The notes: generated by a model not told the origin, from the letters alone. A stretch of DNA of 57,021 bases from Ensifer sp. Root278 (GCF_001429285.1 NZ_LMJJ01000017.1:1-57021), one strand, 5' to 3'. Numbered from the stretch's first letter, positions 36,893-47,948 are shown. A program made the numbers and translations.

Positions 36893-37831
36893 ATGACAGA
36901 TAGCAGGATATGGATTGCCGGTCACAACGGAATGGTAGGTTCAGCAATAAGGCGGCTGCTTCAGCAGCAAGGCCAGGAAGTACTGACCGTAGACAGAGCA
37001 CAGTTGGACCTGCGCGATCAGGGAGCCGTTACGACTTGGCTGAAAGCAAATAAGCCGACATCCATCATATTCGCGGCCGCTAAGGTGGGCGGCATATATG
37101 CAAACGATCGTTACCCGGCTGATTTCATTTATGACAACTTAGCGATCGAAACCAATATTATCCACGCGGCTCATCTGGCGGATGTAGAGCGATTGGTTTT
37201 TCTGGGGTCGTCTTGTATCTATCCGAAGTTCGCACCTCAGCCCATTCCGGAAAGCGCGCTGCTGACGGGACCTCTCGAGCCGACGAATGAATGGTATGCG
37301 ATCGCTAAGATCGCGGGTATAAAGCTCTGCCAAGCATATCGTAAGCAATATAGTCGCCGTTATATTTCGGTTATGCCGTGTAACCTTTATGGCCCGCGTG
37401 ATAACTATGACCTGCAGACCAGCCATGTTATCCCCGCGCTGATCAGGAAATTTCACGAAGCAATGCATTCGGGTGCGGAGCAGGTCGTAGTGTGGGGGAG
37501 CGGGCGCCCGCTCCGTGAGTTCCTCCACGTTGATGACTTGGCGAAGGGCGTTGTATATTGCCACGAGCACTACGACGCATATGAGCACATCAACTGCGGA
37601 GCGGGTTGCGAAGTCAGCATCCGAGAGCTTGCTGAGCTTGTAAAAGAGGTTGTCGGATACCGGGGCGAGCTTACATTCGATGTCACCAAGCCTGACGGTA
37701 CTCCTAGAAAGTTGATGGATTCGTCAAAGATCACTGCTCTGGGTTGGAGACCGGAAATTGATCTTCGCGCCGGACTTCTTGATTCGTACAACTGGTATAC
37801 CGAGCACGCTGCGGACAATACTGCGCGGTAA
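36893..37831 (+). CDS. fcl: GDP-L-fucose synthase
   Basis: This bifunctional 3,5-epimerase/4-reductase converts GDP-4-keto-6-deoxymannose to GDP-L-fucose. At 312 residues it is the family length. Motifs: [14 protein letters not shown] (NADP loop), [38 protein letters not shown] with the catalytic serine region, [19 protein letters not shown] (Y-x3-K) and [13 protein letters not shown]. Gmd, which makes its substrate, is encoded directly downstream, in the reverse of the usual gmd-fcl order. Confidence 0.96.
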   Translation: MTDSRIWIAGHNGMVGSAIRRLLQQQGQEVLTVDRAQLDLRDQGAVTTWLKANKPTSIIFAAAKVGGIYANDRYPADFIYDNLAIETNIIHAAHLADVERLVFLGSSCIYPKFAPQPIPESALLTGPLEPTNEWYAIAKIAGIKLCQAYRKQYSRRYISVMPCNLYGPRDNYDLQTSHVIPALIRKFHEAMHSGAEQVVVWGSGRPLREFLHVDDLAKGVVYCHEHYDAYEHINCGAGCEVSIRELAELVKEVVGYRGELTFDVTKPDGTPRKLMDSSKITALGWRPEIDLRAGLLDSYNWYTEHAADNTAR

Positions 37832-37863
37832 GGGTTATTCACCGCGCTTCGCTCATCAAATAA

Positions 37864-38874
<1,011 letters not shown>

Positions 38875-38900
38875 ACTCAAAACTAGCGGACCCGGGCAGC

Positions 38901-39863
38901 ATGACTAATAGCTCTAATCCCACCATACTCATGACGGGAGGCGCGGGATTTGTTGGGCGCGTATTGTGCGGAAAACTTACTGAGGCGTTTCCGCTGTCTC
39001 ATCGCGTGCTACTGTGTCGGAATGGCCCAGGTATAAGCAACGGCTGGGAAACAGCCGTTGCTGATGTCACTGATTTTGACGCTGTAGGAATGCTCGTTGC
39101 GAGCATAAAGCCCGACATCGTGTTGCATCTCGCGGCTCAGGCGTCAGTGGCGAATGCGCAGAATTACGCAGAGCAAACTTGGCGCACCAACGTAATTGGG
39201 ACGATGTCTATCGGCTCGGCAGTGGCGCGTTTTGCGCCGAGTGCTACTGTTTTGTTTGTTTCCTCGGGCGAAGTTTATGGCGCGAACTTAACTGAAGCCC
39301 CCACGACTGAGGCGATTCAGCCGCTACCGCAGAACCCCTATTCCTGGTCAAAATTTGCTGCGGAGCGAGTTCTCTACGATGTACTAACGACTGACAACAA
39401 GCTCATTGTAGCAAGACCCTTTAATCATTCGGGGGCGGGCCAAGATCGTAGATTTGTGTTGCCGAGCTTCGCCGCGCAGATTGTGGAGGCAGAGTTAGGC
39501 TTGCGGGAGCCCCAACTTCAGGTCGGGAACCTGGAAGCGAAGAGAGATTTTCTTCATGTAGATGACGTGGTTTCTGCCTACGTTGGGTTGCTACGGGCTT
39601 CGCCGAGGTTATCGCGCTCAACAGTGGTAAATATCAGCTCCGGAGAAGCTCATCCCGTGAGCTATTATCTTGCTGAGATGACGAAGCTTTCAAGTGTACG
39701 CGTAGAGATCATTGTCGACAAGGAGAAGATGAGGCCTTCTGACGTTTCATGTTCTTGTGGGGACAATTCTCTACTCCGTTCTTTGATCGGATGGTCGCCG
39801 AAGATCTCCAAAGCTGCGTTATTGCAAGAATTGCTTACAAGTTGGCGAAATAGATATGGCTAA
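38901..39863 (+). CDS. NAD-dependent epimerase/reductase, Rmd-like
   Basis: This 320-residue extended short-chain dehydrogenase is probably a GDP-6-deoxy-lyxo-4-hexulose reductase (Rmd) making GDP-D-rhamnose, or a reductase making GDP-6-deoxytalose. Motifs: MTGGAGFVGRVLCGKL, LHLAAQASVANAQ, VSSGEVYGANLTEAPTTE, NPYSWSKFAAERVLYD (Y-x3-K), VARPFNHSGAGQDRRFVLPS and RDFLHVDDVVSAY. The HSGAGQ-FVLPSFA block is what points to Rmd-type enzymes. Lying right after gmd, it should compete with Fcl for the same intermediate. Its stop overlaps the next gene by 8 bp. Confidence 0.8.
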   Translation: MTNSSNPTILMTGGAGFVGRVLCGKLTEAFPLSHRVLLCRNGPGISNGWETAVADVTDFDAVGMLVASIKPDIVLHLAAQASVANAQNYAEQTWRTNVIGTMSIGSAVARFAPSATVLFVSSGEVYGANLTEAPTTEAIQPLPQNPYSWSKFAAERVLYDVLTTDNKLIVARPFNHSGAGQDRRFVLPSFAAQIVEAELGLREPQLQVGNLEAKRDFLHVDDVVSAYVGLLRASPRLSRSTVVNISSGEAHPVSYYLAEMTKLSSVRVEIIVDKEKMRPSDVSCSCGDNSLLRSLIGWSPKISKAALLQELLTSWRNRYG

Positions 39864-42084
39864 GATTATAAGTATTCCTAAATTTGGGATTAGAGATAGA
39901 CGGATTTTACTCGGGCTTAAGCCGCGAAGGGGCCTGAGGAAGATCGATCGCCAGAAAAATATTTGGGCCGTTACGGACGATGACCCGCAATTCACACTGA
40001 AATCTCGTTTTGGACTGAAGATTCCGGCTGGTCACTACCGGTTAAGCGTGGTGGGTGGTCGCCACATTGGCCGGCTGACTAACGCGTCTCTCTATTTTAA
40101 TAGCGGTCGTGGACTTAATGAGCGCGACCGAGTAAGTGTGCCTTTTAAAGAGGAAACGGGCGGCGAATATGCTGCATACATAAAATTAGAGCTAGATGTA
40201 CGCAACCTTCGGTTTGATCCAACCGAAAACGGGAGGATTACATTCTCAGCCCAAGGCGTTCTACTTGAACGAATGAGTGAGAGTGCATGGCAATTAGCAA
40301 TGAACCGCCCAATCGCAGAGCGGGCGCTGAGATTGAAAAATGACGGTAAGTTGAGATTGCTTGTCAATCTCTTTCGTCTTCTGCCAGCGCATAAAGGAGC
40401 CGGCGGTGCAGGGCGACTGGCGCTGGCTTTCTTACGATATCTCCCGGAGTTCTCAAATGTACGTGTGCTCGTGGCAAGCCACAATCAAAGCTTAGTTTTG
40501 GAATTTCCGGATGTAGACTTTGTCATAGCCGGCACTGAAAGTTATTCCGAGCTTGAAGATCATTTTCAGTGGTGCGATTGCTATTTTGATTTTCTAAATG
40601 CGCTACGACCTACTTACATACCAAGGCACGTCGTTGTTTTGAGTTGCCTCTTGGACTTGCAACACATGCGTCTGCCGAAGCTGTTCTCTAGCAGCGAGCT
40701 ATCGGCACGAATGCGCGAATATGGATATGCGGTAGACCGAGCTGATCGGTTAGTGGCGATTTCGAACTATGAGCGGGAGAATCTTGAGTTTTTCTACGGC
40801 AAGACCAACGTGAGCGTAGTGCCGCTTAGTGGTTTTGCGGCCGAGGACTTCATAGAAGAACAGGGTAAGGCGTTTGGCCGCCAGAATCCCAACCGACAAA
40901 CCTATCTGCTCTATCCCGCTGTGCCCTGGGCGCACAAAAACCATGAAACTCTAATTCAAGCTGCCGCCGTTCTAAAGCACACAGGTAGGATTGTTCAGTT
41001 GGTGCTGACCAACACCGATTCCCATCCAGAAAACAAACGTAAGTTGCAGAAGCTATGTGAGAGACTTGACGTTAGTGATTGTGTGGAATTCAAAGGATAT
41101 GTGTCTGAACCCGAACTAATCGAGTTGATGCGGAATAGCTCCGGGTTGGTATTTCCTTCCCTGTACGAAGGATTTGGAATTCCACTAGCAGATGCAATGA
41201 AGCTTGGGGTTCCTGTACTTGCCAGCAAGATACCTGCGATCGTTGAAATCTGCGCGTCTGCGGCAGTCTATCTAGAAAATCATAGAAATTCGATCTCGAT
41301 GGCAGAAGATATATGGAGTTTCTGGACAGATGAGCAGGGGAAGAGGGAACTTGTAACTGAGGGCTGGGGCCGGGGTCAGCTTTTTTCAAGCCGGCGCATG
41401 GCAAAGGAGATTGTTGAGGCTGCAAAATTGGCAGTAGCATCGCGAAGCGAGCGATCGAATTCCTATTGTTCTCCGCCTGTACGTGAACCGCAAAAGAACC
41501 TTCTTTCTCTCCTACTTCTAGTCGAAAAGCGGGACGTTACTCGGGTGGAAGACGTGCAAGCTATGGTGGAGACAATGTCCTCCTTGGGGGAAACAGTTGA
41601 CCTTACTATAGCCCTAGACGCTGCGTTGCTGGAAAATACAAATGTTAGGCGCGCTTTTACCTCTGTCGCGAAGCTAATTATTTTCGACTCTAAGACAACG
41701 ACATCTCGGCAAGCTGCAGTTGAGGAATTTGCGAGGAGGCATGATAGCAGTGATTTTCACATGGTTGTCGATTGGGGAAATCATGAGGCGATCTCTGCGG
41801 CTCAGATAGCGGCGTTGCTGCAAAGCCTTCGCCACAATCCTGAAGCGAGATATGCTACTTCAGAGCAAGGTCTGAAGGACGTCGTCATTGGCGGCGCTCC
41901 TTCAGAACTAGAGATAATTGACCGCTTTGAGAAGATGCGCGGAAACGGGAATGTTATCCCGGGAGTTGTATTTAGGGCTGAGGGTAAATTCCGTGACGCG
42001 CACCACGGCACGACGCAGTTTTTGAGCGCCTATTGTTCTGAAAATGCATTCGTGCGCGTTCCGACTGCGAGGGCCGACTTTTGA
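39856..42084 (+). CDS. GT4 glycosyltransferase with flanking unknown domains (742 aa)
   Basis: Residues 1-150 are beta-rich and could form a small binding module. Residues about 170-520 are a GT4 transferase: LPAHKGAGGAGRLALAFLR, a GT-B linker with RLVAISNYERENLEFFYG, YLLYPAVPWAHKNHETLIQA, and the donor loop FPSLYEGFGIPLADAMKLGV. Residues 540-742 are an unassigned region possibly related to degenerate GT2 folds. It overlaps the preceding gene by 8 bp and touches the next (TGATG), so the three are translationally coupled. The sugar is unknown; mannose, fucose or rhamnose are in supply locally. Confidence 0.78.
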   Translation: MAKIISIPKFGIRDRRILLGLKPRRGLRKIDRQKNIWAVTDDDPQFTLKSRFGLKIPAGHYRLSVVGGRHIGRLTNASLYFNSGRGLNERDRVSVPFKEETGGEYAAYIKLELDVRNLRFDPTENGRITFSAQGVLLERMSESAWQLAMNRPIAERALRLKNDGKLRLLVNLFRLLPAHKGAGGAGRLALAFLRYLPEFSNVRVLVASHNQSLVLEFPDVDFVIAGTESYSELEDHFQWCDCYFDFLNALRPTYIPRHVVVLSCLLDLQHMRLPKLFSSSELSARMREYGYAVDRADRLVAISNYERENLEFFYGKTNVSVVPLSGFAAEDFIEEQGKAFGRQNPNRQTYLLYPAVPWAHKNHETLIQAAAVLKHTGRIVQLVLTNTDSHPENKRKLQKLCERLDVSDCVEFKGYVSEPELIELMRNSSGLVFPSLYEGFGIPLADAMKLGVPVLASKIPAIVEICASAAVYLENHRNSISMAEDIWSFWTDEQGKRELVTEGWGRGQLFSSRRMAKEIVEAAKLAVASRSERSNSYCSPPVREPQKNLLSLLLLVEKRDVTRVEDVQAMVETMSSLGETVDLTIALDAALLENTNVRRAFTSVAKLIIFDSKTTTSRQAAVEEFARRHDSSDFHMVVDWGNHEAISAAQIAALLQSLRHNPEARYATSEQGLKDVVIGGAPSELEIIDRFEKMRGNGNVIPGVVFRAEGKFRDAHHGTTQFLSAYCSENAFVRVPTARADF

Positions 42085-44741
42085 TGCATACGAAAGCTAT
42101 TGACCGGTTCGCTCGGTTCGTTCGGGAAAGTAAAGTGAATTTGGGGCGGGCGAAACCCAAAGTTTCAACTGGAGACTTCGCAGACGTTGTTCTGACAGAA
42201 GGGCTTCCGCCAATTTTGCAGCGGGGGCCGCTTCCCGTGGTTGGGGTCGTCACGCCCGTGCGTAACAGACTACAGTGGAGCGTTTCGTTCGTTCGACAAA
42301 TGTTGGCGCAAACATACCCGTTTCTACGCATATACATAGTCGATGCAGCGTCAACGGACGGCACTGCATCCGCCATCGCTGCGCTTGGGCATTCTGCAGT
42401 CGAAGTACTCTCAGTGGACTCAAGCAATTTTTGGACAGGAGGCACCAACGCTGGAGTACGGCGGGCAGTAGAAGACGGTTGCGACTACATCCTAACCATA
42501 AATGACGATGCAGTTGTACCGCCCGAATTCCTAGAGCGGTTGGTAGCCGTCGCGGCGACAAAGAAGTTGAGGATTGTTGGCAGTATGATCTCCTATGCAG
42601 CCGAACCTGGCCGCATTTGGGGCGCTGGAGCATACAACGATTGGTCAAGTGGAAATTTCCTTCAGACAAGACATGCCAACCTTTGGGCTGACGCTGTTGA
42701 TGAGCTGAGGAATGACCTTATTGAAGCGGAATGCTTGTGCGGGAACGGAACCCTGATTGAGGCGTCGGTCTTCGATCAAATAGGGTTGTACGATGAGAAG
42801 TTTACACCGCACTACCACGCAGATACTGAGTTCACTTTGCGGGCGAGGCGGCAAGGGATAAGCTCTTACGTCGCGACGGGCGCTTGGATCTATAATCGTT
42901 TTTATGAGGCGACGGATGGAGCCATGACGGCTCGCAATCGGCGTTACTTCTCGCTTCGCTCAGCAAATTATCTTAAGCCTATAGTTTATATCTTGGCGAA
43001 CTATTGCCCCAGTGAACTACGTCTGGCTGCCTTTTGCCGGTACATAGAAAGATATTTGTTCGACGCAAGCCAGCGGGCGCTTTCCATATTTGCTAGGACT
43101 GCATTTTTTCTTTCAGAAAAGCTGCCGAAAGAGTACTTTGGGTCGCGGGGCTTTTATACATCGGGATGCGATGAATTAGATTTCTGCAGGGACATTAACG
43201 TTGCTCTCAAACTAGAGGGGCGAGAGTTTCTGATGGTGGCGTCGATGTTATTTCTTCGCCGCGTCCTGAACAAACTAGAGGAAGACCACTATCTTCAGTA
43301 TGTCGGAACAGAAGAATCGCGTAGAGTAGTATTACTCGATCTGATGAAGCGACCCGAGTTTGTTGCGTTCAGGACTAAGACTCCCGAAATATCGCTTTTG
43401 TTGAAAGAGTGGACGCAGGAGGTTCCGCATCAGCTTCTTCGAATGTGTTCGGATTCATCTTTTGTGATTAGCGTTTTTCTGATTACGGAGAATAGACTTC
43501 CGAGTACGCAACGTTTCAGGCAGAACCTTTCAACGACGAAAGCACGATCGAGAGCGGAAGTATATCCCAGCCTCGATTTGGGCGATCCTACAAGCGATAG
43601 TCAGGGGCGTCTCCCTTGCATATCAATCAGTAAAGAAAAGCCGGTTGTGTATGTAAATACTGATGTCTTGTGCATGGCCCAACTCGATAACCGTGCCAAG
43701 ACAGGTGTATTTCGATACGTGCAATCGTTCGTGGAGCGCATCCGCAACGACGGTAGCGTTCAAGCCCGACTATTCCATTCACCCAATTTGAACAGCGGTT
43801 GGGAGAGGGTAGCGCAAAAACATCCGGAGCTTGTACAGTTGCATGTCGAGGGACCGGCACCCGACGCTGGCCTAATGAGTAATCACGTCGCGTTCTATCC
43901 ATACTTTCCGTTCGACCCATTTGATGCGCGCTTCCTAAAGCTAAAAAGCGTCTTTACACTCTGTGATCTATTCCCGGTCACGAATCCTGAATGGTTTACG
44001 GAGGAGGCGACAACGAATTTCCGCCGTCAGATACGGCACCTAACGTCTGCAACGCACATATTCTGTATCTCGGCTGAAACGGAACAGAAGCTGAAGACTT
44101 ATGCGCCGACGCTGCGTGGGACGACGTCTGTCGCGCATCTAGGCGTCTCGGTTCCGCCGTTGAGCTCGGTTCGGGCGGCTGGAGAAATTGCAAAACTGCT
44201 TCCATCACAGAGATACATGCTTTGTATCGGAACGCTGGAACCGCGCAAAAATCTGGCGACAGTTGTCAGGGCCATGCGGCGGCTTAGGGGCACTGAGTTT
44301 GACGATGTTCAACTGGTTGTTGTCGGTGCGTCTGGTTGGAATGTCGATTTCGCAGAAGAAGCCAGCATGCTCGGTGACCGTGTGCGTTTCCTTGGCCACG
44401 TCGATGACGGAGAACTCTGGACTCTCTACGGGTCGGCCGTTTGTACGGTATTTCCTTCACTCGCTGAAGGTTTTGGCTTTCCCATTGTGGAGTCCTTCGC
44501 CAGTGGGACGCCAGTGATCACATCAAATCGTTCAAGCATGCGAGAAATAGCGGGCGAAAATGCGCTGCTAGTCGATCCGCTAGATGAACGAGCCATTCTC
44601 GACGCAATGGTCCGTATCTTGCGCTCTCCCGACCTTCGAGAAAAGCTGACGAAAGGAGGCTTAGATCGAGCGAAGACGTTTACGTGGGAACGATGTGTTT
44701 CACTTCACGTGCAAGAGTTTCTTCGCATTCAGCAAGCTTGA
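42084..44741 (+). CDS. Bifunctional GT2-GT4 glycosyltransferase (885 aa)
   Basis: Two transferases lie in one chain. GT2 (about residues 50-320): GVVTPVRNRLQWSVSFVRQM, VDAASTDGTASAI, LTINDDAVVPPEF (DxD-like site), HYHADTEFTLRARRQG. A linker (320-510) follows. GT4 (about 515-880): TGVFRYVQSFVERI, LCIGTLEPRKNLATVVRA, VVVGASGWNVDF, FPSLAEGFGFPIVESFASG and NALLVDPLDERAI. ATG 42084 is used; it shares one base with the previous stop. Such fusions add two sugars in sequence during antigen repeat assembly. It is the last of the coupled glycosyltransferase set. Confidence 0.85.
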   Translation: MHTKAIDRFARFVRESKVNLGRAKPKVSTGDFADVVLTEGLPPILQRGPLPVVGVVTPVRNRLQWSVSFVRQMLAQTYPFLRIYIVDAASTDGTASAIAALGHSAVEVLSVDSSNFWTGGTNAGVRRAVEDGCDYILTINDDAVVPPEFLERLVAVAATKKLRIVGSMISYAAEPGRIWGAGAYNDWSSGNFLQTRHANLWADAVDELRNDLIEAECLCGNGTLIEASVFDQIGLYDEKFTPHYHADTEFTLRARRQGISSYVATGAWIYNRFYEATDGAMTARNRRYFSLRSANYLKPIVYILANYCPSELRLAAFCRYIERYLFDASQRALSIFARTAFFLSEKLPKEYFGSRGFYTSGCDELDFCRDINVALKLEGREFLMVASMLFLRRVLNKLEEDHYLQYVGTEESRRVVLLDLMKRPEFVAFRTKTPEISLLLKEWTQEVPHQLLRMCSDSSFVISVFLITENRLPSTQRFRQNLSTTKARSRAEVYPSLDLGDPTSDSQGRLPCISISKEKPVVYVNTDVLCMAQLDNRAKTGVFRYVQSFVERIRNDGSVQARLFHSPNLNSGWERVAQKHPELVQLHVEGPAPDAGLMSNHVAFYPYFPFDPFDARFLKLKSVFTLCDLFPVTNPEWFTEEATTNFRRQIRHLTSATHIFCISAETEQKLKTYAPTLRGTTSVAHLGVSVPPLSSVRAAGEIAKLLPSQRYMLCIGTLEPRKNLATVVRAMRRLRGTEFDDVQLVVVGASGWNVDFAEEASMLGDRVRFLGHVDDGELWTLYGSAVCTVFPSLAEGFGFPIVESFASGTPVITSNRSSMREIAGENALLVDPLDERAILDAMVRILRSPDLREKLTKGGLDRAKTFTWERCVSLHVQEFLRIQQA

Positions 44742-44874
44742 GATGGATGAATTGATCTGACGTGCTTAGGCCGAGCACCAGCGCCAGCATTCAGGTAACT
44801 GTCGTCGATTTGGCAGATGGGCACCATTGATCGCTTGAGCGACGGCGATTGACTGCTGCAACGGGTGCTGGAGC

Positions 44875-45207
44875 TTGGATGTTGTGTATCAGCTTCAGAG
44901 AATTATTGCGGGCGAGAACCCGAGCGCGCCGTCTGACCGGTCTGCGAGCGCATCCCCCTCCAGATCGACAACCACCCGGCTGCCGTTCGGTGACCTTCTA
45001 ACCAACACCGGCACGATAAGCATTTCGACCATCTCAGCCACAACAGAGGGCCGTGTTGTCAGCCTTCTCTTTGCTACTGCTTTGACGACTACCCATGACG
45101 CGAGTCTTGTCTTGAAGGGCGCGGTGAACGCCACGGTTGCGAGCGGCAACATCACGCTGTTCTACAACGGGTCGGGCAATTGGCCCGCAGTTTCGAGGGA
45201 TTTCTAA
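44875..45207 (+). pseudogene. Possible remnant of a tail-fibre/surface-protein C-terminus
   Basis: A 110-codon frame has no clear ribosome site. Its last about 70 residues (LLTNTGTISISTISATTEGR through LFYNGSGNWPAVSRDF) have the repetitive beta-rich character of the C-termini of phage-type tail fibres or polysaccharide-lyase-like proteins; the first 40 residues look non-coding. A terminator (45235-45265) follows directly, as if it marked the 3' end of a formerly larger gene. The call is tentative. Confidence 0.35.
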
Positions 45208-45234
45208 GAAGCGCGGAAAAACATTTGGAAGTAC

Positions 45235-45265
45235 TAGCCACTCCCACGCCAATCGGGAGTGGCTA
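45235..45265 (+). terminator. Hairpin terminator before the 45.3 kb module
   Basis: TAGCCACTCCC (45235-45245) pairs perfectly with GGGAGTGGCTA (45255-45265), an 11-bp stem with a 9-base loop and a short T-rich tail. It separates the glycosyltransferase operon from the following six-gene module. Confidence 0.75.
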
Positions 45266-45331
45266 TTTGTGGTTGCCAAGACCTTTTCGGTCATTTAGAC
45301 CTACGCCGTTCGAAAAGCCTGCGAGACAGCC

Positions 45332-46585
45332 ATGAAATTTTCACTCCTGATCACCGGTCAAGTGCGGAATATGGCGGTTTTTGAGGGGGTCACCAGTTCT
45401 GCCAAAGCAGCAGCAGACTTTTTCGAGAAGATTGTCTATTGCGGCTGGGATGATCAGGTTGCCACGGCGAAGTCTCTTCTGGCTCATAACACGAGCATCG
45501 AGTGCGTGGGCGCCGGGTATCTGCTGCCGCTGGGCTCAGGCGCCGAGTCGTCTCTCGTTAGCTTCTTGGCTCAGCATCAACAGATTTCGTGTGGCCTCAG
45601 AGCGATCGGACCAGGGACGTTCGTTATCCGTATCCGAGCCGACAGTGCTCACATAACAGCCGAAAGGCTTCACTATCTTTGCCAGCTTATGGCCCTGAGT
45701 GGCAGCCGACACGATTTGCAAGGCAAGAGCGTTGTTCTGGGGGCGAGTGACCGGGCTCCGTTCTTTTTCGATGATCGGACGATGTTCTTGAGCCCTTTGC
45801 ACCAGTCTGCAATCTTGGGTATCGATCTCTCGTCGATTTACCGTGTCGATCCAGTCAATTTTTTCCCAGAGTTCCTGTTCTATTCGTCACTGGCGTTTGC
45901 GAACAAATCGCCGGGGCGGCTGACGGAATTCTGCTCATTTGACCACCGGTTCCGGCATTACGAGAACTGCGTGCAATCCGTCATGCACGGAATATCTGTC
46001 TTTGGTGAAAACGGGTACGGCGAGGGCTGTGCCGAGTATCTGGAGTTTGCGAAGGACCACTTCCTCTTCTTAGCGGACTTAGTTGCTGAATTCTCATCAG
46101 ATATCGGCCACCCCCCTGAAGGCATGATGTCGAGCCTGTGTAACAGCTTTCATATCTACAATATGAACGTGTTGTTGTCGTCGTTTGAGAGGAACAGCCA
46201 AGAATATCGGAGCGAATTCGACACGGTCATGTCTGGCGTTTCAGAAAACACTTCGAGTGTTTTCAGAGTTACGGACAAAGAGATCGCCGTCGAAGCTAAG
46301 TCTTACCTGAACACCCTTCGTAGAGCTGTGGCGGCCGGGCAGGATTCGACACAGCCGATGCCTGAGCGACTTTCCTCTGCGTCAATTGCACCAATCATTC
46401 GGTTCTACCAGGCGAAGTCATTAAAGGGCGTTGGTGGCTATGAAGCCGGCAAGGCGCTGATCAGCAAGAATCTTGATCTTGGCTACTCGACACCGCGGCA
46501 AGATGATTTGCTCCAAGAAATCGAACAAGCGCTCAATTCAAAACTTAAGCCCGAATCGCAGGTTGCATCGGGAAGGGGAGAGTAA
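45332..46585 (+). CDS. WavE-like polysaccharide biosynthesis protein
   Basis: This 417-residue protein begins KFSLLITGQVRNMAVF and continues with an arginine/aspartate motif (VIRIRADSAH, about residue 101) and LGASDRAPFFFDDRTMFLSP, matching the pattern of WavE lipopolysaccharide proteins, presumed glycosyltransferases of a GT-A-like fold. No signal peptide or membrane segment is seen. It is the first gene of a tightly packed set; its TAA shares a base with the next ATG (TAATG). The acceptor and donor are unknown. Confidence 0.65.
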   Translation: MKFSLLITGQVRNMAVFEGVTSSAKAAADFFEKIVYCGWDDQVATAKSLLAHNTSIECVGAGYLLPLGSGAESSLVSFLAQHQQISCGLRAIGPGTFVIRIRADSAHITAERLHYLCQLMALSGSRHDLQGKSVVLGASDRAPFFFDDRTMFLSPLHQSAILGIDLSSIYRVDPVNFFPEFLFYSSLAFANKSPGRLTEFCSFDHRFRHYENCVQSVMHGISVFGENGYGEGCAEYLEFAKDHFLFLADLVAEFSSDIGHPPEGMMSSLCNSFHIYNMNVLLSSFERNSQEYRSEFDTVMSGVSENTSSVFRVTDKEIAVEAKSYLNTLRRAVAAGQDSTQPMPERLSSASIAPIIRFYQAKSLKGVGGYEAGKALISKNLDLGYSTPRQDDLLQEIEQALNSKLKPESQVASGRGE

Positions 46586-47334
46586 TGTTGAAAATCGTAG
46601 TCCCCATGGCGGGGAGAGGCAGCCGTTTTACGGATGCTGGCTACCAGGATCCGAAGCCTCTAATTAAGGTCGGCGAACAACGCATGATCGAGGTTGTCAT
46701 CAACAACCTTCGTCCACGATGCGACCATACGTTCGTTTTCATTTGTCAGCAGGACCAGGTCGAGCGGTATGGCTTGCGAGAAAAGCTGGCAGCCTGGGCA
46801 CCGGGTTCAAAGATCGTTTCTCTCGACGGGATTACGGAAGGCGCAGCTTGCACCGTACTCGCTGCGGCGGAGCACATCGATGGCGGTGCATTGATGATCG
46901 CGAACAGCGATCAGTACGTCGACATCGACATCAATGACTATCTGGCTGCATGCAGCGGCGGCCTCGACGGCCTCATAATGACGATGAAGGCGACGGATCC
47001 GAAGTGGTCTTTCGTTGACTACAATGGGGACGGCCACGTCACGAGGGTGGTCGAAAAGGAGGCCATCTCAGACGAGGCTACCGTCGGCATCTACAATTTC
47101 TCCAACGGACTAGATTTCGTCGCAGCCGCCAAGCGCATGATTGCCGACAACGAGCGCGTAAATGGCGAGTTCTACGTTGCTCCGGTCTACAATCAGATGA
47201 TCAAGCGGGGCGCCAAAATCGGGTTCTACAATGTAGGCTCCGTCGACGATGGTATGCATGGACTTGGGACGCCCGCGGACCTTGACGCCTTTCTTGCTTC
47301 AGAAACGATGCTGAAGCTGAAGGCTGCCCAATGA
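46585..47334 (+). CDS. Sugar-phosphate nucleotidyltransferase family protein (249 aa)
   Basis: This is a complete NTP-transferase fold. It shows VVPMAGRGSRFTDAGYQDPK as the nucleotide/phosphate loop, KPLIKVG next, GAACTVLAAAEHIDGGALMI, NSDQYVD as metal site, and EKEAISDEATVGIYNFSNG. It is shorter than RmlA or GalU and resembles small nucleotidyltransferases found in capsule loci that activate a phosphorylated sugar, polyol or amino-alcohol. The nucleotide and substrate cannot be read. It is coupled to its neighbours on both sides (1-bp and 4-bp overlaps). Confidence 0.78.
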   Translation: MLKIVVPMAGRGSRFTDAGYQDPKPLIKVGEQRMIEVVINNLRPRCDHTFVFICQQDQVERYGLREKLAAWAPGSKIVSLDGITEGAACTVLAAAEHIDGGALMIANSDQYVDIDINDYLAACSGGLDGLIMTMKATDPKWSFVDYNGDGHVTRVVEKEAISDEATVGIYNFSNGLDFVAAAKRMIADNERVNGEFYVAPVYNQMIKRGAKIGFYNVGSVDDGMHGLGTPADLDAFLASETMLKLKAAQ

Positions 47335-47948
47335 AGATCATCAGCCACCGAGGTTTCTGGCAAACGCCAGAAGAAAAGAACGCAATATCTGCGTTTGATC
47401 GCACGGTCGCCGATGGGTTTGGTACCGAGACGGATGTCAGAGACTTCCTTGGGGATCTCGTGATTTCTCACGACCCCGCCGTTGGAAACCCGATCCCTTG
47501 GAGTGCTGTCGTCGATAGGTTCGATGGCACAGGACTCGAGTTGGCGGTCAACGTAAAAGCCGACGGGCTCTCGTCAGCCCTTGCCGCGAGCTTTGCCGGC
47601 AGAAACGTGCACTGGTTTGCGTTCGACATGTCTGGCCCTGAGATGTGGCGCTACAAGAACGCTGGATTGCCCTACTACACCCGTCACAGCGACATCGAGC
47701 CGGACCCGATTCTTTACGGGGATGCCGCCGGCGTTTGGCTGGATGCATTCGAAGACACATGGTTCGATGCGGAGGTAATCACCTCGCATCTGGAGAGCGG
47801 AAAATCCGTCTGCGTGGTCTCTTCAGAACTTCATGGCCGCGACCCGCTGTTACTGTGGCAAATGCTCAAGCCTGTTCGCGATCGCAATGGCCTAACCATT
47901 TGCACCGACAAACCATTGGATGTCAGAAGGTTCCTGTTCGATGATTAA
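47331..47948 (+). CDS. Glycerophosphodiester phosphodiesterase-like protein (205 aa)
   Basis: This short TIM-barrel protein has the GDPD signature set: SHRGFWQTPEEKNAISAFDR (HRG and the PEN-like block), GTETDVRDF (E-x-D) and LVISHDPAVGNP (HD). The catalytic residues are thus kept, but at 205 residues it is shorter than usual (about 240 or more). It has no signal peptide, so it acts in the cytoplasm. In a cluster with two nucleotidyltransferases and a phosphatase it may process a phosphodiester intermediate instead of membrane lipid; this is inferred. It overlaps the next gene by 8 bp. Confidence 0.72.
   Translation: MKIISHRGFWQTPEEKNAISAFDRTVADGFGTETDVRDFLGDLVISHDPAVGNPIPWSAVVDRFDGTGLELAVNVKADGLSSALAASFAGRNVHWFAFDMSGPEMWRYKNAGLPYYTRHSDIEPDPILYGDAAGVWLDAFEDTWFDAEVITSHLESGKSVCVVSSELHGRDPLLLWQMLKPVRDRNGLTICTDKPLDVRRFLFDD

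Noticed and set aside
36542-36925. Minus-strand 127-codon frame between the 1062-residue transferase and fcl
   Set aside because: It overlaps the fcl start, has no ribosome site I can see and no family resemblance. Kept only as an intergenic note.
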